A program made the translations under genes and the position numbers. From NCBI GenBank assembly GCA_005889275.1, contig VBFI01000084.1, forward strand, positions 1-32,442: a stretch of DNA of 32,442 bases, given 5' to 3'. This stretch comes from Chloroflexota bacterium. GTDB taxonomy: Bacteria > Chloroflexota > Limnocylindria > P2-11E. This document shows positions 17,365 through 26,086 of this stretch, piece by piece. Positions within the stretch are counted from its first letter, which is position 1. Every line of letters begins with the position of its first letter. Under the pieces are notes generated by a model, which was not told where the DNA came from, ran no database searches, and saw only the letters and a program-made list of their open reading frames with translations.

Positions 17365-17867
17365 TGCCGGGCGCGACCACCAGCGGCGCCCTGAACCGCG
17401 CCGTCCACCGTTACCGCTCCGCGCCGCTCGGAGCGCGGCTCTTCGTCCACGGACGGGCGTTCCTCTCGGACCTGGCGTTCGTCGAACGCTTCGTCGACCC
17501 GCCTCCCAAGTGCGACGTCGTCACGATCGTCGACGTCCTCTATCTGCTTCCGTTCGACCAGCAGGAGCGGGTGCTGCGCAACGCGGCGTCAGCCCTCGGC
17601 GAGGGCGGGCCGGTGGTGGTGAAAGCCCAGGAGCGCCGCACCGACCCTCGCTACGCCATCACGTACCTGCAGGAGACGATCACCGTCAGCCTCGGATTCA
17701 CGCGTGGCGGCCGCGAGCGGTTCTTCTTCCCGACGCGGGAGGAGGCGCTCGCCATGTTCGAGCGGGCCGGATTCGTCGTGGAGGTCGAGGACATGCCGAA
17801 CCGGCCGTACACGGACGTGGTTTATCTCGCCCGCAAGGCGCCGATGAAGACCTCGGCCGTCTCATAA
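17364..17867 (+). pseudogene. Class I SAM methyltransferase lacking its SAM-binding core
   Basis: The 167-aa product looks like the two ends of a class I methyltransferase joined together. The N-terminus (LGARLFVHGRAFLSDLAFVERFV) corresponds to the helix before motif I. It runs straight into PPPKCDVVTIVDVLYLLPFDQQERVLRNAASAL, the motif IV region and following helix, and then a normal C-terminal half (LGEGGPVVVKAQE and FERAGFVVEVEDMP). The intervening glycine-rich motif I (DLGCGxG type) and motifs II-III, about 50-60 residues, are missing without loss of frame. It is unlikely to bind SAM normally. It could be a deletion allele, an assembly collapse or a repurposed remnant. It is translationally coupled to the YdjC gene. 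Confidence 0.65.
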
Positions 17868-17875
17868 TCAGCGCG

Positions 17876-18499
17876 GTGCAAGACGCTTCGTCGACGGAGC
17901 TGCGGCTGGTCGCCGACCAGATCCGCGCTTGCACCGCGTGCCCGCTCCATCGCAGCGCCCGGCAGGCGGTCCCTGGCGACGGGTCGGGCGAGTCGGGGAT
18001 CTTCTTCCTCGGCGAGGCTCCCGGCTACCACGAGGACGTGCAGGGCAGGCCGTTCGTCGGCGCCGCGGGCCAGTTCCTCGACGAGCTGCTCGCCGGCATC
18101 GGGCTCGACCGGCGCAAGGTGTTCATCACCAACGTCGTCCGGCACCGGCCCCCGGAGAACCGCGACCCTCTCCCTGACGAGATCGCCGCGTGCGACATCT
18201 GGCTGCGGCGCCACCTGGAAGTGCTCCGACCCCGCGCCATCGTCACGCTCGGTCGCCACGCGATGGGGAAGTTCTTTCCCGGCGAGTCGATCTCGCGCAT
18301 CCACGGGAAGCCGCGCCGCACCACCGACGGGCTCGTGATCTTCCCCGTCTACCACCCGGCCGCCGCCCTCCATCAGCCGGCCTTGCGGGACGCCCTCGTC
18401 GGCGACTTCCGCGCGCTCGCCGCGTACCTCGCGACCCCCGCGCCGCCCAAACCGGAGGCGGAAGCAAAACCCGCGGAGCAGATCACGCTCTTTGGCTAA
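17876..18499 (+). CDS. Family 4 (Fe-S type) uracil-DNA glycosylase
   Basis: Removes uracil from DNA in base-excision repair. The 207-aa product has motif GEAPGYHED (46-54), the GRPFVGAAGQFLDELL block, TNVVRHRPPENRDP, and the C-terminal HPAAAL DNA-intercalation loop. Family 4 enzymes bind a 4Fe-4S cluster with four cysteines; here C19, C22 and C106 are present but the third ligand position is His90 (VRHRPP). Start GTG 17876 is chosen because it precedes the conserved N-terminal helix. The 3' end overlaps the RNase J start by eight bases. Confidence 0.9.
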   Translation: MQDASSTELRLVADQIRACTACPLHRSARQAVPGDGSGESGIFFLGEAPGYHEDVQGRPFVGAAGQFLDELLAGIGLDRRKVFITNVVRHRPPENRDPLPDEIAACDIWLRRHLEVLRPRAIVTLGRHAMGKFFPGESISRIHGKPRRTTDGLVIFPVYHPAAALHQPALRDALVGDFRALAAYLATPAPPKPEAEAKPAEQITLFG

Positions 18500-20165
18500 G
18501 GCAGACGGCCCGCTGCGGATCATCCCCCTCGGCGGCGTCGGCGAGATCGGCAAGAACATGCTCGCGATCGAGATGGGGGACGACGTCCTCGTCATCGACG
18601 CGGGTCTCATGTTCCCCGACGAGCAAATGCTCGGCATCGATCTCGTCATCCCGGACATCGGGTACCTGCGAACCCGAAAGGACCGGGTCCGCGGCTTCCT
18701 CATGACGCACGCCCACGAGGACCACATCGGCGCCCTTCCCTACGTGCTCCGGGAATTCGTGGACGTGCCGATCTACGGGACCAAGCTCACGCTCGGGCTC
18801 ATCCGCACCAAGCTGCGCGAGCACAAGCTCGCGGAGAAAGCCACGTTCCGCGAGATCGCCCCGGGGGCGCCGTTCAACATCGGTGGCCTGCGCTGTGACT
18901 CGTATTACGTCTGTCACAGCATCCCGGACGCGGTCGGCCTGACCGTCGAAACGCCGTACGGCACGATCGTGCACTCGGGCGACTGGAAGTTCGACCACAC
19001 CCCGGTCGACGGGCGTCAGACCGACTTCGGACGGCTCGCGGCGATCGCCGCGAAGGGCGTCCTCCTGCTCATGTCCGACTCGACGCGCGCGGAGGTCCCG
19101 GGCTACACGCAATCCGAGCGACACGTCGCGGAGATGTTCGACGGGATCATGTCGCGCGCCCCCGGCCGCGTGATCACGACGACGTTCGCCTCGAACATCT
19201 CGCGCATCCGGCAGATCGTGGAGATCGCCGCCGCCTGGGGCAGGAAGACCGCGATCGTCGGCCGCTCGATGGAGAACTACACGAAGACGGCCCGCGAGCT
19301 CGGCTACCTCGAGTACCCGGAGGGCTCGATCGTCCACCCGAACGAGATCGGCAAGCTCGCCGATCACGAGCTCTGCATCATCACCACCGGCAGCCAGGGG
19401 GAGCCGACGAGCGCGCTCTCGCGGATGGCGCTCGGCGACCACCGTCACGTCGCCGTGAAAGAGGGCGACACGGTGGTCATGTCGGCGACGCCGATCCCCG
19501 GCAACGAGGAGCTCGTCAGCCGGACCGTCGACAACCTCTTCAAGCTCGGTGCCGAGGTCATCTACGACGCGCCGAGCCGCCCGCACGTGTCCGGGCACGC
19601 GAGCCAGGAGGAGCTGAAGCTCCTCATGAACATCCTCAGGCCTCAGCACTTCCTGCCGATCCACGGTGAGTACCGGATGCTCGTGCGGCACGCGCGAATG
19701 GCCATGGACGTCGGTGTCGCACCGGACAAGACGTTCGTCCTCACGAACGGCGACGTGCTCCTCATCGACGAGAAAGGCGCGCGCGTCGGCGACCGGGTGC
19801 AAGCCGGGGTCGTCTATGTCGACGGTCTTGGGGTGGGGGACGTGAGCCAGGGGGTCATGCGCGATCGCCTCTCGATCGGGAGCGACGGCATCTTCCTCGT
19901 GGTCGTCACGATCGAGCAGAAGACCGGCGCGGTCGTGGCCGGCCCGGACATCGTGACGAAAGGGTTCGTCCCCGAGCACGACGCCGGCGAGATCGTCGAG
20001 CTCGCAAAGCAGCGGGTCCTCGATGGGCTCGCGGAGGCGCAGACCGGCGAGCATCTCGCCGAGTCGGCGGCGCTCAAGGACGCGATCCACGCGAGCGTCG
20101 CGTCGTTCCTCTACGAGCGGACGAAGCGGAGGCCGATGGTCCTGCCCGTCATCATGCAGGTCTAA
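18492..20165 (+). CDS. rnj: Ribonuclease J
   Basis: RNase J is a metallo-beta-lactamase/beta-CASP nuclease with 5'-exonuclease and endonuclease activity in mRNA decay and rRNA maturation. The 557-aa product starts with LRIIPLGGVGEIGKNM, has the metal motif HAHEDH (73-78), further metal ligands in HSGDWKFD and SDSTRAEVPG, the beta-CASP segments (TTFASNISRI, VGRSM, TGSQGEP), the SGHAS and PIHGEYRM motifs, and the C-terminal dimerisation domain. Start TTG 18492 lies inside the end of the glycosylase gene. Together with PNPase 3 kb away it gives the core RNA-decay enzymes. Confidence 0.96.
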   Translation: MAKADGPLRIIPLGGVGEIGKNMLAIEMGDDVLVIDAGLMFPDEQMLGIDLVIPDIGYLRTRKDRVRGFLMTHAHEDHIGALPYVLREFVDVPIYGTKLTLGLIRTKLREHKLAEKATFREIAPGAPFNIGGLRCDSYYVCHSIPDAVGLTVETPYGTIVHSGDWKFDHTPVDGRQTDFGRLAAIAAKGVLLLMSDSTRAEVPGYTQSERHVAEMFDGIMSRAPGRVITTTFASNISRIRQIVEIAAAWGRKTAIVGRSMENYTKTARELGYLEYPEGSIVHPNEIGKLADHELCIITTGSQGEPTSALSRMALGDHRHVAVKEGDTVVMSATPIPGNEELVSRTVDNLFKLGAEVIYDAPSRPHVSGHASQEELKLLMNILRPQHFLPIHGEYRMLVRHARMAMDVGVAPDKTFVLTNGDVLLIDEKGARVGDRVQAGVVYVDGLGVGDVSQGVMRDRLSIGSDGIFLVVVTIEQKTGAVVAGPDIVTKGFVPEHDAGEIVELAKQRVLDGLAEAQTGEHLAESAALKDAIHASVASFLYERTKRRPMVLPVIMQV

Positions 20166-20181
20166 AAGACAGAGGAGGGGT

Positions 20182-22374
20182 ATGGCACGAAGGGCGACGC
20201 GCGGCGCGCGTCGAGGAGCCACGCCCGCGATCGAGCCCCGGATCCGTGACGAGGTGGGGGCGATCGCGGTCGTCGCGTTCGCGGTCCTCTCCGCGGTGGC
20301 GCTCGCCACCGATCAGGGAGCGGTCCTGGTGTGGTGGCGGTCGATCCTGTTCGACCTGCTGGGCTGGGCGGCCTTCCTGGTGCCACTGGCGCTCGCGGGC
20401 ATCGCCCTCGAGCTCTGGTTCGGGTTCGTCCGCCGGGAGACGATCCTGCCGATCATCGGCGTCATCGTCGTGGTCCTCGCGCTTCTCGGGCTGACTCGCC
20501 ACTACGTCCACGACGGCGTCGCCGGCGGCTACCTGGGCGGCGCGCTGGCGCAGGCGGCGGCCACGCTCTTCGGGCAGATCGGCGCCCCGATCGCGCTCGC
20601 GGCGCTCCTCCTGGTCGGCGTCGTCATCGCCGCGAATCGCACGCTCGCCGACCTCCTGGCGCCCGTGTGGCGACGGCGGGAAGCGCTCGGCGGGCTCAAG
20701 CCGGGCACGCTCATCCCGGGCGGGACGGCCACCCGGTTCGACCGCCTGCCGGGCGAGCCGGCCGATGGACCGCCCCTGCCGCTGCGCATCAACATGCCCG
20801 AACCGAGGCCACCGAAGGCGGCTCCGGCCCAGCGGCCCGTCGCCCGTGGCCCGTCGGGGCCCGAAACGGACGCCCAGGCCGAACGGGTGCCCTTCGCCGT
20901 CTCCACCGCCGGGCTGCCGTCCGCCGCCGTCGCTGCCGAGGGCGTCCTGCACGCGGATCCCCCCGAGCGTCCGTGGACCCTCCCGTCGATCGACCTGCTC
21001 GAAGAGGGGAACGTGGCCCGGAGCGGCGAGGGTGAGGTCCGCCGGAACGCGCGGCTCATCGAAGAGACGCTCGCGCACTTCGGGATCGCCGCGACCGTCG
21101 CCGAGGTGAGCGTCGGCCCGGTCGTCACCCGCTACGAGCTGAAGCCGGCGGCCGGCGTGAAGCTCTCGCGCATCGAGTCTCTCGCCGACGACCTCGCCCT
21201 CGCCCTCGCCGCGCGCAGCCTGCGCATCGAGGCGCCGATCCCCGGAAAGAGCGTCGTCGGGATCGAGATCCCGAACCTCGCGATCGGGCTCGTCTCGCTC
21301 CGCGACGTCGCCGAGAGCGCCGAGTTCCGCGCCGGGCCCTCGAAGCTCACCGTCGCGCTCGGCCGCGACGTCGCCGGGTCCCCGATCGTGAGCGACCTGG
21401 CCCGGCTCCCGCACCTCCTCATCGCCGGCCAGACCGGGTCGGGGAAGAGCGTCTGCATCAACTCGATCATCTGCAGCATCCTCCTGCAGGCCACGCCGGA
21501 CGAGGTCCGCCTCATCCTCGCCGACCCCAAGCGCGTCGAGCTCACCGGCTTCAACGGCGTTCCGCACCTCGTCGTGCCGGTCGTCACCGACCACGACAAG
21601 ATCCTGAACGCGCTCTACTGGGCGATGGGCGAGATGGACCGGCGCTACCGGCTCTTCGCTCGCTCGGCCGCTCGGAACATCGAGAAGTACAACGAGGCCC
21701 GGACGGGCCTCGACCGCATCCCGTACGTCGTCCTGATCATCGACGAGCTCGCCGACCTCATGATGTCCGCGCCGATCCAGGTGGAGAAGGCGATCACGCG
21801 CATCTCCCAGCTCGCCCGGGCGACCGGCATCCATCTGGTCGTCGCGACGCAGCGTCCCTCGGTCGATGTGATCACCGGGCTCATCAAGGCGAACATCCCG
21901 GCTCGCGTCGCGTTTGCTACCGCCTCGGCGGTCGACTCCCGCACGATCATCGACATGACCGGCGCGGAGAAGCTTCTCGGACGCGGTGACATGCTGTGGC
22001 TGCCGCCGGACTCGCCCAAGCCGACACGCGCCCAGGGTGTGTTCGTCTCCGACGGCGAGATCGAGCTCGTGACCCGGCACTGGAAGCAGCAGCGCGAGCC
22101 GCGGTACGACCTCTCGATCCTCGAGGACAAGGAGCGCGCGCACGTCCGCGACGACGGCGGCGATGACATCGAGGACGAGCGCTACGAGGAGGCCGTCGAG
22201 ATCGTCCAGCGCGCCGGGCAGGCCTCTGTCTCGATGCTCCAGCGCAAGATGACGATCGGTTTCGCGCGCGCCGGCAGGCTCATCGACGTCATGGAGCAGC
22301 ACGGCGTCATCGGTCCTTCGCAGGGCCCCGGCAAGATGCGCGAGGTCTACGGGATGGCGAAGGACGACGCATGA
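20182..22374 (+). CDS. ftsK: DNA translocase FtsK/SpoIIIE
   Basis: A septal DNA pump that clears chromosomes from the division plane. The 730-aa protein has four membrane helices in the first ~165 residues, a Pro-rich linker (about 190-265), the alpha/beta motor domains with Walker A GQTGSGKS (about 416-423) and Walker B VVLIIDELADLM (about 516-527), and the C-terminal gamma winged helix (YEEAVEIVQRAGQASVSMLQ) that reads oriented DNA signals. It is shorter than E. coli FtsK because of the short linker, as in SpoIIIE. Start ATG 20182 has an AGGAGGGG ribosome site. Its stop overlaps the next gene as ATGA. Confidence 0.96.
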   Translation: MARRATRGARRGATPAIEPRIRDEVGAIAVVAFAVLSAVALATDQGAVLVWWRSILFDLLGWAAFLVPLALAGIALELWFGFVRRETILPIIGVIVVVLALLGLTRHYVHDGVAGGYLGGALAQAAATLFGQIGAPIALAALLLVGVVIAANRTLADLLAPVWRRREALGGLKPGTLIPGGTATRFDRLPGEPADGPPLPLRINMPEPRPPKAAPAQRPVARGPSGPETDAQAERVPFAVSTAGLPSAAVAAEGVLHADPPERPWTLPSIDLLEEGNVARSGEGEVRRNARLIEETLAHFGIAATVAEVSVGPVVTRYELKPAAGVKLSRIESLADDLALALAARSLRIEAPIPGKSVVGIEIPNLAIGLVSLRDVAESAEFRAGPSKLTVALGRDVAGSPIVSDLARLPHLLIAGQTGSGKSVCINSIICSILLQATPDEVRLILADPKRVELTGFNGVPHLVVPVVTDHDKILNALYWAMGEMDRRYRLFARSAARNIEKYNEARTGLDRIPYVVLIIDELADLMMSAPIQVEKAITRISQLARATGIHLVVATQRPSVDVITGLIKANIPARVAFATASAVDSRTIIDMTGAEKLLGRGDMLWLPPDSPKPTRAQGVFVSDGEIELVTRHWKQQREPRYDLSILEDKERAHVRDDGGDDIEDERYEEAVEIVQRAGQASVSMLQRKMTIGFARAGRLIDVMEQHGVIGPSQGPGKMREVYGMAKDDA

Positions 22375-23363
22375 GCAAGCTCGGGCCCGACGAGCTCATC
22401 CCGCTCTATCAGCGTGAACGCGGCCAGCCCGAGCCGCCGCAGACGAAATCGTTCAAGCCCTACCGCCCGGTCGTTCGGCGGAGCCTCATCTTCCGGCCGG
22501 TCGTCTTCGTGCCGGTCCTCGTCATCGCGGCCGTCGGGCTCTTCGCCGGATATATCTACTACCAGTTCACGACGTTCGCGGTGAAGCCGCGGCTCGAGGT
22601 GACCGATCCGGCCACCGACCTCATCGCGACGACCGCAGAGGTCGTCCTGCGCGGCATCACGGTCCCCGACGGACGGCTCACCGTGCGGGTCTTCCCGGGC
22701 CCGGACACGCTCGGTGACATCCGCCCGGATAGCGACGGACACTTCGTCGTGACCGTCGGACTCAAGCCCGGCGCCAATCACATCGAGGTCGAGATCCTCG
22801 ACGCGGCGGGCAAGACCAACCGCGTCTCCCGCTCGGTCCAGTACCAGGCCCCGGCCGCGTCCGCGGCGCCTCCGCAGCTCGTCATCGAGCAACCGGCCAA
22901 CGGTGGCAAGGTCACGAACACGCCGGTCCAGGTCAGCGGCCACGTCGCCGGACCCGTCGCGAGCCTCAGCATCAACAACAGTGCCGTCCCGCTCAATCCG
23001 GACGGCCGGTTCGACACGCGCTACTACGCTCCCGCTGGGCCTCAGACCTTCACGATCGTCGCCCGGTCGGCGAGCGGCACGACGATCGAGGAGACGCGAA
23101 CGGTGACGGTCGCCTACACGCAGGCGGTCGTTACGGTCTTCGTGAAGGGCGGCGACGCCTGGCTCCTCGCGACCGTCGATGGAAGCCCGGCGACGGGCGC
23201 GACGGGGCGGACGTACCACGACGGCGAGACGGCGGTGTTCAGCGGGCGTGAGGTCCGCATCAAGAGCGGCAACGCCGCGGTGACCCAGGTCATCTACAAC
23301 GGACAGCCGATCACGAGCCTCGGACGCCAGGGGGAGGTCGTCGAGCGCGTCTTCACGCAGTGA
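22371..23363 (+). CDS. Membrane-anchored Ig-like protein with RodZ-C (DUF4115)-like domain
   Basis: A 330-aa bitopic protein: about 40 cytoplasmic residues, one membrane helix (about 43-65, FVPVLVIAAVGLFAGYIYYQF), two Ig-like domains (about 72-165 and 170-250; the PQLVIEQPANGGKVTNTPVQVSGHV type seen in glucodextranase-B-like repeats), and a C-terminal domain resembling RodZ_C/DUF4115 (VTVFVKGGDAWLLATVDGSPATGATGRTYHDGETAVFSGREVRIKSG split over about 255-320). The usual RodZ helix-turn-helix is absent. It is translationally coupled to ftsK and to pgsA, so an envelope, shape or division role is likely but unproven. Confidence 0.72.
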   Translation: MSKLGPDELIPLYQRERGQPEPPQTKSFKPYRPVVRRSLIFRPVVFVPVLVIAAVGLFAGYIYYQFTTFAVKPRLEVTDPATDLIATTAEVVLRGITVPDGRLTVRVFPGPDTLGDIRPDSDGHFVVTVGLKPGANHIEVEILDAAGKTNRVSRSVQYQAPAASAAPPQLVIEQPANGGKVTNTPVQVSGHVAGPVASLSINNSAVPLNPDGRFDTRYYAPAGPQTFTIVARSASGTTIEETRTVTVAYTQAVVTVFVKGGDAWLLATVDGSPATGATGRTYHDGETAVFSGREVRIKSGNAAVTQVIYNGQPITSLGRQGEVVERVFTQ

Positions 23364-23884
23364 ACCTCGCGGACGGGATCGCTCTCGCGCGTGCCGTCGC
23401 TGTCCTCCCCGTGATCGTCCTCGTCGCCACCGGATCCGACACCCTCGCGCTCGTCGTCTTCGCCGCGGCGGCGCTCTCGGACGCGATCGACGGTCCGGTC
23501 GCGCGCGCCCGCGACGAGGTGACCGCCCGCGGCGAATGGCTCGACCCGCTCGCCGACAAGGTCCTGATCGCGGGAACGTTGGCGGCGCTCGCCGCGCGTG
23601 GCCTCGTGCCGCTCTGGGCACTCGTCATCGTCTTCGGCAGGGAGCTCGCGGCGATCGCGGTCCGGAGTCGCTCGCCGCATCCGCTGCCGGCGACCGCGGA
23701 CGGCAAGGCGAAGACCGTCCTCCAGGCCCTTGCCGTCGCGATGACCCTGCTCGCCGCGGACGCGGGGTCCGCGCCGCTCGCGGCGACGGCGGCCATCGTC
23801 CTCGCGGCGGCGCTCGGGCTGACGGTCGTCTCCGGCCTCAGACTCATCCTCCGTGCCGCCCAAACAGCCGCCCACGCTCGCTGA
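23360..23884 (+). CDS. pgsA: CDP-alcohol phosphatidyltransferase, PgsA-like
   Basis: A 174-aa integral membrane enzyme carrying the CDP-alcohol phosphotransferase signature D-x2-DG-x2-AR-x8-G-x3-D-x3-D at residues 41-63 (DAIDGPVARARDE ... GEWLDPLADK). It transfers a phosphatidyl group from CDP-diacylglycerol to an alcohol, most likely glycerol-3-phosphate to start phosphatidylglycerol synthesis. Several hydrophobic helices surround the motif. Start GTG 23360 overlaps the previous stop. Its last 32 bases overlap the CinA gene. pgsA beside cinA and ftsK is a frequent order. Confidence 0.9.
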   Translation: MNLADGIALARAVAVLPVIVLVATGSDTLALVVFAAAALSDAIDGPVARARDEVTARGEWLDPLADKVLIAGTLAALAARGLVPLWALVIVFGRELAAIAVRSRSPHPLPATADGKAKTVLQALAVAMTLLAADAGSAPLAATAAIVLAAALGLTVVSGLRLILRAAQTAAHAR

Positions 23885-24356
23885 CCTCGAGGAGCGCATG
23901 CGGGCGATCCAGGCGCGCCTGCGCCGCCGCAAGACGACGGTCGCCGTCGCCGAGTCGTGCACCGGCGGGCTCCTCGCGGCCGTCCTGACGGCGCACGGCG
24001 GCGCGAGCGAGTTCTTCAGGGGTGGCGCGGTCGTGTACTCGAACGAGGCCAAGACGATTTACGCGGACGTCGCCCCCGACCTCATCCACGGCCACGGTGC
24101 CGTCTCGTCGGTCGTCGCCGGGGCGCTGGCGCGGGGCGCGCGGGCACGCCTCGAGGCCACGCTCGGCCTCGGGGTCACCGGGATCGCCGGGCCGGGCGGG
24201 GGGACGCCGGGGAAGCCGGTGGGGCTCGCCTACGTCGCCGTCGACAGCGACGCGCACAGCGCGGTGAAGAAGCTCCAGTGGCCGTACGACCGCGAGGGCA
24301 ATCGCCTCGCGTCGGTCGGCGTCGCGCTCGATCTTCTCGAGGCCGCCATCGCGTGA
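23853..24356 (+). CDS. pncC: Nicotinamide-nucleotide amidohydrolase PncC (CinA C-terminal domain)
   Basis: The 167-aa product is the stand-alone C-terminal CinA domain, which converts NMN to nicotinate mononucleotide in NAD recycling. Landmarks are VAVAESCTGGLLAAVLT (about 31-47, with AESCTGG), FFRGGAVVYSNEAKT, GAVSSVVAGALARGAR, and GVTGIAGPGGGTPGKPVGLAYVAV. The N-terminal MoaB-like domain of full CinA is not present. Start GTG 23853 lies inside the pgsA gene; a later start would still include the domain. The stop overlaps the methyltransferase gene as GTGA. Confidence 0.93.
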   Translation: MPPKQPPTLADLEERMRAIQARLRRRKTTVAVAESCTGGLLAAVLTAHGGASEFFRGGAVVYSNEAKTIYADVAPDLIHGHGAVSSVVAGALARGARARLEATLGLGVTGIAGPGGGTPGKPVGLAYVAVDSDAHSAVKKLQWPYDREGNRLASVGVALDLLEAAIA

Positions 24357-25126
24357 CCGCCGAGGTCCGCAGGGCGCTCGCGTCGGTGTGGACCGACCGC
24401 GAGGCCGCCAGCCTTTACCGCTACCGCGCGCCGTATCCGCCCGTGCTGTTCGAGGCGCTCCGTCGCTTCGTCGTTCCGCCACCGGTCGTCCTCGACGCCG
24501 GCTGTGGTACGGGAGCGCTCTCACGCCATCTGGGCGCGTTCGCGAGCCGGATCGACGCGATCGATCCATCCGCGGCGATGATCGAGGAGGGCAGACGGCT
24601 GAGCGGTGGCGACGATCCGCGCATCCGGTGGATCGTTGGGGCGGCCGAGAGCGCGCCGCTCGATCCGCCATACGGACTGATCACCTGCGGAAAGAGCCTT
24701 CACTGGATGGACCACGACGTGGTCATGCCGCGTTTCGCGGACGTCCTCGCGCCGGGCGGCCGTCTCGTGGTGGTCGACGACGACGTCGGATACCCACCGC
24801 TCTGGAAGAAAGATCTCATCGCGATCATCGAGCGGCACTCGCCGGTCAATCCCTCCGCGTTCAAGGACCTCTTCGGTGACCTGCAAAGACGCGGCCTCTT
24901 CGAGCGGCACGGCTTCCTCCGCACGACCGTCGCGCCGTTCGAGCAGTCCGTCGAGGACTTCATTCGGGCGCTGCAGAGCACGAGCAGCCTCTCCCGCGTC
25001 ACGCTCGGCGAGCGAACCGATGCCTTCGCGGCGGACGTGCGCGCGCTCTTCGCGCGTCTGGGGATCACGCGCATCGCGCTGCCGGTCGCGGCGATGGTCG
25101 TGTGGGGACGGCCGCTGCGACCGTGA
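24353..25126 (+). CDS. Class I SAM-dependent methyltransferase
   Basis: A 257-aa methyltransferase with complete motif I (VLDAGCGTGALSRHL, glycines from about residue 50), motif II acidic residue in IDAIDPSAAMIEEGRRL, and LVVVDDDVG after the GGR turn. The RYRAPYP start and ITCGKSLHWMDHD segment resemble ubiE/trans-aconitate-type methyltransferases; the substrate is unknown. Start GTG 24353 in a GTGA overlap with pncC. Its stop overlaps hom as GTGA, so it is coupled to the aspartate-pathway genes, though this need not mean shared function. Confidence 0.85.
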   Translation: MTAEVRRALASVWTDREAASLYRYRAPYPPVLFEALRRFVVPPPVVLDAGCGTGALSRHLGAFASRIDAIDPSAAMIEEGRRLSGGDDPRIRWIVGAAESAPLDPPYGLITCGKSLHWMDHDVVMPRFADVLAPGGRLVVVDDDVGYPPLWKKDLIAIIERHSPVNPSAFKDLFGDLQRRGLFERHGFLRTTVAPFEQSVEDFIRALQSTSSLSRVTLGERTDAFAADVRALFARLGITRIALPVAAMVVWGRPLRP

Positions 25127-26085
25127 GCGCGAAGCCGCTCGGCGTCGGTCTCCTCGGCCTCGGCACGGTGGGGTCGGCCGTGGCGAGAGCGTTCGCGGAA
25201 CGGTCGCGCCGGATCGACGCGGCCGCCGGCCGTCCAGTGAAGCTTGTCTCGGCGGCGGTCCGCGACCCCCACAAGCCGCGCGAGGCCGGCGATGTCCCGG
25301 TCACGGCCGATCCGCACGCCGTCCTCGACGACCCCGAAGTCGCGATCGTCGTCGAGGTGATCGGCGGCACCGACCCCGCCCGCGACCTCGTGTTCGCGGC
25401 GTTCGACGGCGGGAAGCACGTCGTCACCGCAAACAAGGAGCTCGTCGCCAAGGAGTGGAACGCGGTGCACGAGGCGGCGCGAATCGCCAGGCGCGAGCTT
25501 CGCTTCGAGGCGGCGGTCGCGGCCGCGGTGCCGGTCATCGCGGGCATGCGCGGTCTCGGTGCGGTGAGGCCACGCATCCTCCGCGGACTCCTGAACGGGA
25601 CGACTACGTACATCTGCTCGCGGATGGAGACCGGCCGCTCGTTCGACGAGGCGCTCGCGGAGGCGATCGCCGCCGGCTACGCGGAGGCCGACCCGACGAA
25701 CGACGTCGACGGCCACGATGCCGCGTACAAGCTCGCCATCCTCGTCTCCATCCTCGAGGGCCGCCACTTCCATCCAGACAACGTGCGCCGCACGAGCCTC
25801 CGGGGCGTCTCCGCGTCCGAGATGACGAACGCCGCGGCGCGCGGAGCGCGGATCCGCTATCTCGCCGTCGCCGACTTCGGCGAGCGTGCGACGAAGGCAC
25901 GGGTCGGACCGGAGGAGGTGCCCGCGGGATCGCTCGAAGGCCAGGCCACGGGCCCGACGAACGTGATCACGCTCGAGGCGGACCTCGCCGCACGCCTCGT
26001 CTGGAGCGGTCCCGGCGCCGGCGGCGACGCGACCGCGTCCGCGATACTCGGCGACGTGATCGCGATCGCGCGGCGGAGCTCGTAG
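25123..26085 (+). CDS. hom: Homoserine dehydrogenase
   Basis: Reduces aspartate semialdehyde to homoserine for threonine and methionine. The 320-aa product has an NAD(P) fold (G12-x-G14-x2-G17 in LLGLGTVGSAVARAF), KHVVTANKELVA, the substrate-domain signature RGLLNGTTTYICSRM, and ADPTNDVDGHDAAYKLAIL. There is no C-terminal ACT domain, so it is the short form, probably without the usual threonine-feedback domain. Start GTG 25123 overlaps the methyltransferase stop. lysC starts one base after its stop. Confidence 0.95.
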   Translation: MSAKPLGVGLLGLGTVGSAVARAFAERSRRIDAAAGRPVKLVSAAVRDPHKPREAGDVPVTADPHAVLDDPEVAIVVEVIGGTDPARDLVFAAFDGGKHVVTANKELVAKEWNAVHEAARIARRELRFEAAVAAAVPVIAGMRGLGAVRPRILRGLLNGTTTYICSRMETGRSFDEALAEAIAAGYAEADPTNDVDGHDAAYKLAILVSILEGRHFHPDNVRRTSLRGVSASEMTNAAARGARIRYLAVADFGERATKARVGPEEVPAGSLEGQATGPTNVITLEADLAARLVWSGPGAGGDATASAILGDVIAIARRSS

Positions 26086-26086
26086 C

